Source: Sulfurovum sp. (lineage in GTDB: Bacteria; Campylobacterota; Campylobacteria; Campylobacterales; Sulfurovaceae). From it: a stretch of DNA of 5,396 nucleotides. The position numbers were made by a program, and so were the translations under genes. Under the pieces are notes generated by a model. It was given only the letters and a program-made list of their open reading frames with translations, ran no database searches and was not told the origin of the DNA. Where the stretch lies: positions 1-5,396 of the forward strand of contig JALVGO010000042.1 in assembly GCA_027029065.1 (NCBI GenBank), written 5' to 3'. Positions 1 to 4,774 of this stretch are shown here, piece by piece (the first letter of the stretch is position 1; each line of letters starts with the position of its first letter).

Positions 1-590
1 GGTGTATCGTTGTGCACGGTTTTAAGAACATATTCATTCCGGTCGGTACCGTTTGCAAAGTTGCCTATGGCGATCATGTCGGCACCTCCGGAGGTCTGGT
101 TGCCCTTGTCGATGTTCATCCGGTAGTATCCGGAGGCATTGAGAACGCTCTTGGGCTCGTATGCCACCGCACCGACTTTGAGTGTGACAGCTTCTCCCGG
201 CGCTCCGCCTATACCGACACCTCCATCTGGCTCATTGGAGGCAAACTCTACTGTAAAGGTGAGTGCATAGGTGGTATTGGCATCAAGACCGTCTATTTTG
301 TGCTTCATGTACATAAAGAGGTCATCACTGCGGTTGGTACCCGAAAGCACGACTGCCCCATCTGAGGTATCAAGTGGTTCAGGCAGCAGTGTATGAGCAA
401 ACCGAAGTGATAAGCTTTCTTCAATATCTTTGGAATAGTCTGAAAATCCTCCTGCCCATCCCTCTGTGTCTATTGAAAATGCATAGCTGTAGTGGTTCCC
501 CTCAAAATGTGTCGATCCGCCGCCGGAACATCCGGCAACCGCTAATGCCAAAAACCCAAGTCCCAACACCTTTTTTACACTTTTTATCAT
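1..590 (-). CDS. Uncharacterised secreted lipoprotein, 5' part (runs off the left edge)
   Basis: Reading the minus strand from ATG at 590 gives 196 uninterrupted codons, open at the window edge, so the C-terminus is missing. Residues 1-20 form a lipoprotein signal: basic start (MIKSVKK), hydrophobic stretch, then lipobox V-A-G-C with the lipidated cysteine at residue 21, followed by Ser and a Gly-rich linker. Under the E. coli +2 rule, Ser after Cys suggests the outer membrane. The mature part has no membrane segment. It contains distinctive blocks: LPEPLDTSDGAVVLSG (69-84), SDDLFMYMK (88-96), FTVEFASNEPDGGVGIGGAPGE (112-133) and MNIDKGNQTSGGAD (158-171). I recall similar blocks in hypothetical extracytoplasmic proteins of unknown function, but cannot verify this. 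The start is fixed by AAGAAGGA at 606-599, 8 nt from the ATG. It is transcribed divergently from the zinc operon. Function unknown; lipoprotein call confident. Confidence 0.85.
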   Translation of the reverse strand, partial: MIKSVKKVLGLGFLALAVAGCSGGGSTHFEGNHYSYAFSIDTEGWAGGFSDYSKDIEESLSLRFAHTLLPEPLDTSDGAVVLSGTNRSDDLFMYMKHKIDGLDANTTYALTFTVEFASNEPDGGVGIGGAPGEAVTLKVGAVAYEPKSVLNASGYYRMNIDKGNQTSGGADMIAIGNFANGTDRNEYVLKTVHNDT

Positions 591-624
591 TATTTTAATC
601 CTTCTTATAGTATCTGTTTGATGA

Positions 625-633
625 AGTATAACA
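625..633 (-). promoter_or_regulatory. Extended -10 promoter of the lipoprotein gene
   Basis: The minus strand reads TGTTATACT from 633 to 625: an extended -10 (TGn) plus TATACT, five of six matches to TATAAT. No convincing -35 lies 17 nt upstream, as is common in Campylobacterota sigma-70 promoters. The predicted start near 618 gives a leader of about 28 nt containing the Shine-Dalgarno AAGAAGGA. Confidence 0.6.
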
Positions 634-642
634 TAAAGAGAA

Positions 643-653
643 ATACATTGTAT
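643..653. promoter_or_regulatory. Candidate operator: 11-bp palindrome between divergent promoters
   Basis: ATACATTGTAT is a perfect inverted repeat (ATACA/TGTAT) around one central base. It lies between the lipoprotein and zinc-operon -10 boxes, about 35-45 nt upstream of the predicted znuA start and overlapping the place of the lipoprotein -35. A further short inverted pair, TGATG (619-623) and CATCA (655-659), encloses it. TATAACAT at 627-634 resembles a half site of the gammaproteobacterial Zur box, with a poor partner half. Control by Zur or another Fur-family repressor is an inference from the neighbouring genes; AT-rich palindromes also arise by chance. Confidence 0.3.
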
Positions 654-672
654 CCATCAGGAAGCACTATTT

Positions 673-681
673 TGCTATAAT
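673..681 (+). promoter_or_regulatory. Extended -10 promoter of the zinc uptake operon
   Basis: TGCTATAAT is a perfect extended -10 box (TGn plus TATAAT). The -10 ends at 681 and the ATG begins at 689, so a normal start 6-8 nt downstream puts the 5' end at or next to the start codon. No recognisable -35 is present. The intervening TCTCCTTT contains no Shine-Dalgarno. Confidence 0.7.
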
Positions 682-688
682 CTCCTTT

Positions 689-1534
689 ATGAAACAGATC
701 ATCCTACTATTTATCAGCCTCTCTACTTTTATATTGGCAAATATCAATACTGTTGTCAGCATCCTCCCCGAGCAGACATTCGTCAAAGCCATCGGTGGAG
801 ACAAAGTACAAGTAACCCTCATGGTCACACCGGGAAACTCACCGCATACCTATGAACCAAAGCCTTCGCAAATGAAAGCAGTGGCAAAAGCACAACTCTA
901 CTTTGCCATAGACGTTGAGTTTGAGCATGTCTGGCTTCCCAGATTTAAAGACCTGAACCCCAATATGAAGATTGTCGATCTCTCTAAAGGCATTGAGAAG
1001 ATGCCCATGGCTGCCCATCATCACGAAGAAGAGCATCATGAAGAAAGTGGACTGGACCCGCACATATGGACAGTACCGGAGAATGTAGCGATCATAGCAC
1101 AGCACATCTTTGATGCACTCGCATCCCAAGACCCGAAAAACACCGGCTACTACAAAGCCAACCTCGATGCATTCCTCGCAAAGATCAAAGAGACTGACAC
1201 ACACATCAAAACCTACCTTTCCCCGCTTCCGAAGGGTACGGCATTTATGGTATTTCACCCCTCATGGGGCTACTTTGCAAAAGCGTACGGACTGAAACAG
1301 CTCCCTGTTGAAGTAGAGGGTAAAAATCCCAAGCCAAGGGAGCTCATAGCTGTCATCAAAGCAGCACAAAAGGCACATGTACGTGCCATCTTCACACAGC
1401 CTGAGTTCTCCGATGCCAGTGCAAAGATCATAGCTGAGGAGCTGCATATTCCTGTCATCAAAGTCTCTCCGCTGGCTGCGGACTGGTCGGAAAATCTTGT
1501 GCGCATTGCCAAGGCGATCGCAGGAGTACAGTAG
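689..1534 (+). CDS. znuA: ZnuA-type periplasmic zinc-binding protein of an ABC importer
   Basis: This 281-residue protein is a cluster A-I (ZnuA/TroA/PsaA) metal-binding receptor that would deliver Zn2+ to the permease in the periplasm. Residues 1-18 (MKQIILLFISLSTFILAN) form a Sec signal peptide. Family hallmarks follow: SILPEQTF and the metal-ligand histidine in NSPHTYEPKPSQ (H53), LDPHIW with H125, and FHPSWGYFAKAYGL with H190. Between H53 and H125 is a His/Glu-rich loop (residues 110-119, HHHEEEHHEE), which is typical of zinc rather than manganese receptors. The fourth ligand is not obvious; an acidic residue near DWSEN (265-268) is possible. Length is normal for the family. The start is forced by the signal peptide although no Shine-Dalgarno precedes it. 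It is the first gene of the operon. Confidence 0.93.
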   Translation: MKQIILLFISLSTFILANINTVVSILPEQTFVKAIGGDKVQVTLMVTPGNSPHTYEPKPSQMKAVAKAQLYFAIDVEFEHVWLPRFKDLNPNMKIVDLSKGIEKMPMAAHHHEEEHHEESGLDPHIWTVPENVAIIAQHIFDALASQDPKNTGYYKANLDAFLAKIKETDTHIKTYLSPLPKGTAFMVFHPSWGYFAKAYGLKQLPVEVEGKNPKPRELIAVIKAAQKAHVRAIFTQPEFSDASAKIIAEELHIPVIKVSPLAADWSENLVRIAKAIAGVQ

Positions 1535-1535
1535 T

Positions 1536-2327
1536 ATGGCGGTTATCGAGATCAGCGACCTCTCCTTTGCCTATGAAAAAGAGAGTGTATTGGAAAATAT
1601 AAACCTTACGGTTGAACCCCTTGACTTTCTTGCCATTATCGGTCCAAACGGCGGAGGGAAGTCCACCCTGCTTAAGCTGATCCTCGGTCTGCTCAAGCCT
1701 ACCAGGGGTATGGTACGCGTCTTTGGTGAGCCACCGTCCAAACAGTTGCCACACATCGGCTATGTACCGCAAAACACCAATGTCAATACCGACTTTCCCA
1801 TCAAAGTCATCGAAGTGGTGCTCATTGGGCATGTAGGGGGCAAAAAGCCGCTTTTTGGCTACGGGAGAGATGAGATCGCCTGTGCGATGGGGGCACTGGC
1901 ACAGGTTGGCATGGAGGCGTATGCCCACAGCCGTATCGGTGATCTTTCAGGCGGACAGCGCCAGCGGGTGATGATCGCCCGTGCGCTCTGTGCCCACCCC
2001 AAGATACTCATCCTCGATGAACCCACCTCAAGTATCGACATCAAAGGGCAAAAAGAGATCTATGGCCTACTGAAAACACTTAACAAGACCATGACCGTCA
2101 TTGTCGTCAGCCATGACATCTCTGTCATTCTCGAGTATGCCAACAAAGCCGCCCATGTCAACAAACGCCTTGCCTTCCATGACATCAGCGACAAACGCAA
2201 GACATTCCATACCCACGGCAACGAAGATCACTTCTGTGAGGTGGAACTGCTGCAGATGCTCGGTGCGGAGAACTGTGAAGCATGTACAAACGACACAACC
2301 TCCGCTGTATGGAAGGAAAAGCCATGA
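1536..2327 (+). CDS. znuC: ZnuC-type ABC ATPase, zinc importer
   Basis: This 263-residue ATP-binding subunit is the cytoplasmic motor of the importer. All nucleotide-binding motifs are present: Walker A GPNGGGKST (36-44), Q-loop glutamine in YVPQN (Q79), signature LSGGQRQR (137-144), Walker B ILILDEP (157-163, catalytic E162) and H-loop VSHD (H193). DFPIKVIEVVLIG (86-98) is typical of metal-family ATPases. The ATG at 1536 lies one nucleotide after the upstream stop codon and is preceded by AGGAG at 1522-1526 with 9-nt spacing; a longer in-frame start at 1497 lacks comparable support. The C-terminal tail (about 215-263) is rich in His and Cys (H215, H225, H227, H232, C234, C247, C250). This could sense or bind zinc, though that is inference. 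Confidence 0.93.
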   Translation: MAVIEISDLSFAYEKESVLENINLTVEPLDFLAIIGPNGGGKSTLLKLILGLLKPTRGMVRVFGEPPSKQLPHIGYVPQNTNVNTDFPIKVIEVVLIGHVGGKKPLFGYGRDEIACAMGALAQVGMEAYAHSRIGDLSGGQRQRVMIARALCAHPKILILDEPTSSIDIKGQKEIYGLLKTLNKTMTVIVVSHDISVILEYANKAAHVNKRLAFHDISDKRKTFHTHGNEDHFCEVELLQMLGAENCEACTNDTTSAVWKEKP

Positions 2328-3124
2328 TAGAAGCGTTACACTTTACCTTTGTGCAGCATGCACTCATAGCCGGCGTGCTTGTCTCTTTGGCTGCGGGTAT
2401 CATCGGCTCACTCATAGTAGTCAACCGCATGGTCTTTCTTGCGGGCGGCATCGCACATGCCTCCTACGGGGGCATTGGTATGGCAGTCTTTTTCGGACTC
2501 CCCATCTTCTTCGGTGCTTCGGTCTTTGCCATGCTTGCTGCCCTGCTTGTAGCGACCCTCACACTGCACAAACGCCACCGCATCGACACGTTCATAGGGC
2601 TCATCTGGGCAGTGGGTATGGCGATAGGGGTGGTCTTTACCGACCTGACTCCGGGGTACAATGTCGACCTGATGAGCTATCTCTTCGGCTCCATTCTGGC
2701 AGTCAGCACCACCGACCTCTACTTCATGGGAGGACTGCTTGCGCTCATCGTGCTGGTTGTCCTCTTCTGGTACCGCCCTATCCTTGCTGTCTCTTATGAC
2801 AGCGAATACGCCAAACTCAGAGGCATCTCGGTACGCTTCTTCTATACGCTCATTCTCGTACTCTCTGCTTTGACCGTAGTCATCGCCATCAAGGTCGTAG
2901 GGCTCATTCTGGTCATTGCCATGCTGACCATCCCGGTCTACATTGCCGAAAAACTTTCAGGCTCACTCTGGCAGATGATGCTCTACTCCGGAGCCTTTGC
3001 CACCCTCTTTACCCTCACAGGACTCTGGTTCTCCTACACCTACAACCTCACCTCCGGTGCCTCCATCATTCTGGTATCGGCTGCGGGACTTGGGCTGTTT
3101 TTGATCACAAACATACGGAGATAA
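2324..3124 (+). CDS. znuB: ZnuB-type ABC permease, zinc importer
   Basis: This 266-residue inner-membrane protein is the ABC-3 family permease that passes zinc across the membrane. It is almost entirely hydrophobic, with roughly eight or nine helices (around 10-33, 37-58, 61-81, 90-106, 113-128, 132-150, 170-206, 216-236 and 245-262). Family features are GGIAHASYGGIGMA (41-54) and the helix VVGLILVIAMLTIPVYIAEKLS (191-212), which corresponds to the usual VG-LLV-A-L--P motif of ZnuB/MntB. The chosen ATG at 2324 overlaps the ATPase stop as ATGA and has AAGGA at 2313-2317, 6 nt upstream. In-frame ATGs at 2282 and 2309 would extend further into znuC and add a polar N-terminus unlike the family. 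The overlap suggests translational coupling with the ATPase. Confidence 0.92.
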   Translation: MIEALHFTFVQHALIAGVLVSLAAGIIGSLIVVNRMVFLAGGIAHASYGGIGMAVFFGLPIFFGASVFAMLAALLVATLTLHKRHRIDTFIGLIWAVGMAIGVVFTDLTPGYNVDLMSYLFGSILAVSTTDLYFMGGLLALIVLVVLFWYRPILAVSYDSEYAKLRGISVRFFYTLILVLSALTVVIAIKVVGLILVIAMLTIPVYIAEKLSGSLWQMMLYSGAFATLFTLTGLWFSYTYNLTSGASIILVSAAGLGLFLITNIRR

Positions 3125-3126
3125 CC

Positions 3127-3450
3127 ATGCTGAACTGGCTCTACCTGCTCCTTGCCATCGGCTTTGAGGTGCTCGGCACTACCGCTATGAAGCTCTCCGA
3201 GGGCTTCACCAAGACCATGCCCTCCATCGCGATGGCGATCTTCTACATCCTCTCTCTGGTGATGCTCACACTCACCCTCAAAAAGATAGACGTCAGCATC
3301 GCTTACGCCATCTGGTCAGGTCTGGGCACCGCCCTCATTGCAGGCATCGGAATCGTAGTATTTGGCGAGTCACTTACACCGATGAAGATCGTTTCTATTG
3401 CACTTATCATTCTCGGTGTGATCGGGTTGCAGCTTAGTATGAGTCATTAG
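3127..3450 (+). CDS. Small multidrug resistance (SMR) transporter, Qac/EmrE subtype
   Basis: This 107-residue protein has four membrane helices (about 4-21, 33-50, 57-79 and 85-105), the standard SMR length. These proteins act as dimeric proton/drug antiporters. Every residue known to matter in EmrE is at the expected position: E14 in GFEVLGTTAMKLSEGF, Y40, Y60 and W63 in AYAIWSGLGT. AIWSG and AMKLSEGFT favour the Qac (lipophilic cation efflux) subtype over Gdx/SugE guanidinium exporters. It starts 2 nt after the permease stop, with GGAG at 3117-3120 and 6-nt spacing, so it is probably the fourth gene of the zinc operon. Its TAG stop overlaps the end of the convergent antitoxin gene. The natural substrate cannot be read from sequence, and a link to metal homeostasis is speculative. 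Confidence 0.92.
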   Translation: MLNWLYLLLAIGFEVLGTTAMKLSEGFTKTMPSIAMAIFYILSLVMLTLTLKKIDVSIAYAIWSGLGTALIAGIGIVVFGESLTPMKIVSIALIILGVIGLQLSMSH

Positions 3451-3713
3451 ATACTCAGTTTTATTTTATTGGATGCAAACTGATGTATGAGCATCTGAAT
3501 GATATTCTGATAAGGTACACCGCTCTCCAGCGCTTTTTTCTTGAGCTCGTAGATGTCATTTTCAGATACTCTTATAGAGATGGCTTTTTTCTTTTGATGC
3601 TTTATATACGACTGTAGCTCTTTGATTCTCTCATCAATATCTCCCCGACTCTGCCACTCTTCGTTTTCAACACTCTGAAGGATGTCAGCTTCATAGTTGT
3701 CCAATGCTTTCAT
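3447..3713 (-). CDS. CopG-type ribbon-helix-helix antitoxin (module 1)
   Basis: This 88-residue protein has an acidic, partly helical N-terminus (NYEADILQSVENEEW, residues 6-20) that probably wraps the toxin, then a basic ribbon-helix-helix domain: strand KKAISIRVS (42-50), helix 51-64, and GVPYQNIIQMLIHQF (65-79). The sequence GVPYQ-I--LIH is characteristic of the CopG_antitoxin family paired with small toxins. In such pairs the antitoxin neutralises the toxin and represses the shared promoter. Its ATG overlaps the toxin stop (ATGA, 3713-3710) and has a strong AAGGAG at 3724-3719, 5 nt away, which should favour antitoxin synthesis. The C-terminal codon and stop overlap the convergent drug-transporter gene by 4 nt. 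The family call rests on motif memory. Confidence 0.82.
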   Translation of the reverse strand: MKALDNYEADILQSVENEEWQSRGDIDERIKELQSYIKHQKKKAISIRVSENDIYELKKKALESGVPYQNIIQMLIHQFASNKIKLSI

Positions 3714-4006
3714 TTTGACTCCTTTTTGTTGTATTTTTTATTCATCTTTCTTGATGGTATGATGGTTTTCAAAAATATAGAAGTTTCATCTTCCACATAA
3801 GGAACAAGATAGACATAGTCTTTGACAACAACCAATATAATGAAGATATTCTGATTGGGATATCTCTCTTTATTTGGGTGCTCTATGTCATCCAATAGAT
3901 ACCCCTCTTCAAGCGCTAAGATCACATCTTCAAATGAGATATCTCTACTTGCTTTGAGTATCTCATTTTTCTCAAGGCTATATCTTATTGTTTTAGTCTT
4001 GAACAC
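3710..4006 (-). CDS. Putative toxin, BrnT/DUF4258-like (module 1)
   Basis: This 98-residue basic protein is the first gene of a two-gene toxin-antitoxin operon. Visible blocks are DISFEDVILALEEG (22-35), IEHPNKERYPNQNIF (41-55), VYLVPYVEDE (65-74) and FLKTIIPSRKMNKKY (78-92). The ISFEDV and SRK---KY pattern resembles small RNase-fold toxins of the BrnT/RelE superfamily that pair with CopG-type antitoxins. Action as an mRNA-cleaving toxin is therefore likely but inferred. The start is GTG at 4006, preceded by AGGAA at 4016-4012 with 5-nt spacing; no in-frame ATG lies nearby. A weak start here and a strong Shine-Dalgarno for the antitoxin would keep toxin output low. Base composition is much richer in A+T than the zinc operon, which fits horizontal acquisition. 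Confidence 0.72.
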   Translation of the reverse strand: MFKTKTIRYSLEKNEILKASRDISFEDVILALEEGYLLDDIEHPNKERYPNQNIFIILVVVKDYVYLVPYVEDETSIFLKTIIPSRKMNKKYNKKESK

Positions 4007-4017
4007 AACTGTTCCTA

Positions 4018-4043
4018 TATTTTATATATACAATGTATTTTAT
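4018..4043. promoter_or_regulatory. Candidate autoregulatory operator of module 1
   Basis: Two direct copies of TATTTTAT (4018-4025 and 4036-4043) are spaced 18 bp apart. Between and overlapping them is the palindrome ATACAATGTAT (4028-4038), covering the end of the -10 and the predicted transcription start. Ribbon-helix-helix antitoxins usually bind such short repeats to repress their own promoter. The site is AT-rich, so chance repetition is possible. Confidence 0.35.
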
Positions 4044-4065
4044 TGTTATTTGAGAATTTTGTCAA
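4037..4065 (-). promoter_or_regulatory. Sigma-70 promoter of module 1 (TTGACA-N17-TAAAAT)
   Basis: On the minus strand a perfect -35 TTGACA (4065-4060) is followed after exactly 17 nt by -10 TAAAAT (4042-4037). Predicted transcription starts near 4030, about 24 nt before the GTG start of the toxin. Confidence 0.72.
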
Positions 4066-4103
4066 GATTAAGCGCAAGGTAACGACTGCTACCTCTTGCT
4101 CTT

Positions 4104-4124
4104 ATGCAGGAGCGTGGAGACGAG
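4104..4124 (+). repeat. REP-like element, left copy (degenerate half)
   Basis: The 19 nt from 4106 to 4124 (GCAGGAGCGTGGAGACGAG) match 16 of 19 positions of the right-hand REP-like element at 4815-4833. Both copies are followed within a few bases by TTAAA. The left arm of the stem is degraded: only short pairings such as GCTC (4098-4101) with GAGC (4110-4113) remain. I recall elements of the type CCCACGCxxxAGCGTGGGxACGAG as common intergenic repeats in bacteria, often called REP and mobilised by TnpA-REP transposases. Confidence 0.6.
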
Positions 4125-4137
4125 TGGTTAAACCTTA

Positions 4138-4422
4138 TTACTCCCCCAACGAATAAGCATTTTGTCTGTGCCTAAAATCAGTTACTACAATCAATACTTT
4201 TTCATCTTCAATGAGATAAAACAGTCTATAATTTCCGACTCTATATCTATAATATCCTTCAAATTTTCCTTTGAGTTTTTTTATATTTGTTCCAAAATAG
4301 GGATTTGATTTGAGCTGAGGATAGACGATGTTTACGATCTTATCATATAGCTTTGGGTCTATGTGTTGTTTGATTTTTTGAAAATGTTTTGTTTCAGCTA
4401 TCTTAAAATCATACAATGTCAT
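4138..4422 (-). CDS. RelE/ParE-family toxin (module 2)
   Basis: From ATG at 4422 this is a 94-residue basic protein, the normal size for RelE/ParE toxins. The C-terminal half carries the family signature: KKLKGKFEGYYRYRVGNYRLFYLIED (48-73), then a strand and DFRHRQNAY (82-90). The arginines at 59, 61 and 66 and the HR---Y ending are typical of RelE-type ribosome-dependent mRNA endonucleases, so mRNA cleavage is the likely activity; ParE-like gyrase inhibition cannot be excluded. It overlaps the end of the antitoxin gene by 14 nt. GGAG lies only 3 nt before the ATG, so an in-frame TTG two codons later (MTL position 3) is a possible alternative start. An upstream ATG at 4482 lies well inside the antitoxin gene and adds a non-family extension. 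Confidence 0.85.
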   Translation of the reverse strand: MTLYDFKIAETKHFQKIKQHIDPKLYDKIVNIVYPQLKSNPYFGTNIKKLKGKFEGYYRYRVGNYRLFYLIEDEKVLIVVTDFRHRQNAYSLGE

Positions 4423-4645
4423 ACGCTCCGTCTTTAGCTTCTTGTAGCCCGATCTCCAAATTTTTGACCAACTCTTTATCACTCAATATCTCATTCATTT
4501 CATTATCACTGACATACTGAGATGAAGTGAGGTATTGAAGTGTTGCATATTCGATAAAATTGGAAATATTTCTTCGCTCTCCATCAGCAGCTCTTTTTAT
4601 CATTTGATAAACAGCATCATCAACTCTCATTGTTACAGTTTTCAT
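4409..4645 (-). CDS. Ribbon-helix-helix antitoxin (module 2)
   Basis: From ATG at 4645 this is a 78-residue protein. Residues 3-9 (TVTMRVD) form the DNA-binding strand, with helices at about 10-21 and 26-39 (NISNFIEYATLQYL). The acidic C-terminal tail, DKELVKNLEIGLQEAKDGAYDIV (56-78), is the type that wraps RelE-like toxins. It would neutralise the downstream toxin and repress the operon. The start is decided by AAGGAG at 4659-4654 with 8-nt spacing. An in-frame ATG at 4696 is rejected because it lies upstream of the -10 box and inside the operator palindrome. The order is antitoxin then toxin, opposite to module 1, so the two modules are not duplicates. It is strongly AT-rich compared with the flanking core genes. 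Confidence 0.85.
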   Translation of the reverse strand: MKTVTMRVDDAVYQMIKRAADGERRNISNFIEYATLQYLTSSQYVSDNEMNEILSDKELVKNLEIGLQEAKDGAYDIV

Positions 4646-4675
4646 AGAAACAGCTCCTTGAATATATTTATTTAT

Positions 4676-4704
4676 ATTGTATTCAAAAATATTCATATTG
4701 TCAA
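4676..4704 (-). promoter_or_regulatory. Sigma-70 promoter of module 2 (TTGACA-N17-TACAAT)
   Basis: On the minus strand, perfect -35 TTGACA (4704-4699) is followed by exactly 17 nt and -10 TACAAT (4681-4676). The predicted start near 4669 gives a leader of about 24 nt that contains the AAGGAG of the antitoxin gene. Confidence 0.75.
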
Positions 4705-4715
4705 TATATGAATAT
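4689..4715. promoter_or_regulatory. Operator-like inverted repeat over the module 2 -35 box
   Basis: ATATTCATAT (4689-4698) and ATATGAATAT (4706-4715) are perfect 10-bp inverted arms separated by 7 nt that include the TTGACA -35 element. Repressor binding here would occlude RNA polymerase. The antitoxin encoded just downstream is the obvious candidate ligand, as in other ribbon-helix-helix systems; binding itself is inferred. Confidence 0.6.
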
Positions 4716-4720
4716 GATTT

Positions 4721-4751
4721 ATTCCTCGCACTCCCATGCTCTGGGGGGAGT
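4721..4751 (-). repeat. REP-like element, inverted copy
   Basis: A 6-bp stem ACTCCC (4730-4735) with GGGAGT (4746-4751) encloses a 10-nt loop. On the minus strand the element ends CAGAGCATGGGAGTGCGAGGAAT, resembling the direct-orientation copies (GCAG-AG-GTGG--ACGAG). It starts 5 bp beyond the operator of module 2. With the copy at 4805-4833 it forms a head-on pair separated by about 55 nt. Confidence 0.5.
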
Positions 4752-4774
4752 ATATATGAGCGTTCTGTTAGAGT

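Noticed and set aside
12..365. Plus-strand open frame opposite the lipoprotein gene
   Set aside because: It is antisense to a better-supported minus-strand gene with signal peptide, lipobox and Shine-Dalgarno; no family features.
2101..2799. Long plus-strand frame of 232 codons across znuC and znuB
   Set aside because: Ser/His/Cys/Arg-rich low-quality translation in the wrong frame over two intact ABC transporter genes.
3855..4082. Plus-strand frame of 75 codons opposite the module 1 toxin
   Set aside because: Antisense to the toxin gene, Ser/Leu/Ile-rich without motif, and it would cross the module 1 promoter.
4646..4696. Longer antitoxin start at 4696 adding 17 residues
   Set aside because: It lies upstream of the -10 box and within the operator; the start at 4645 has AAGGAG with correct spacing.
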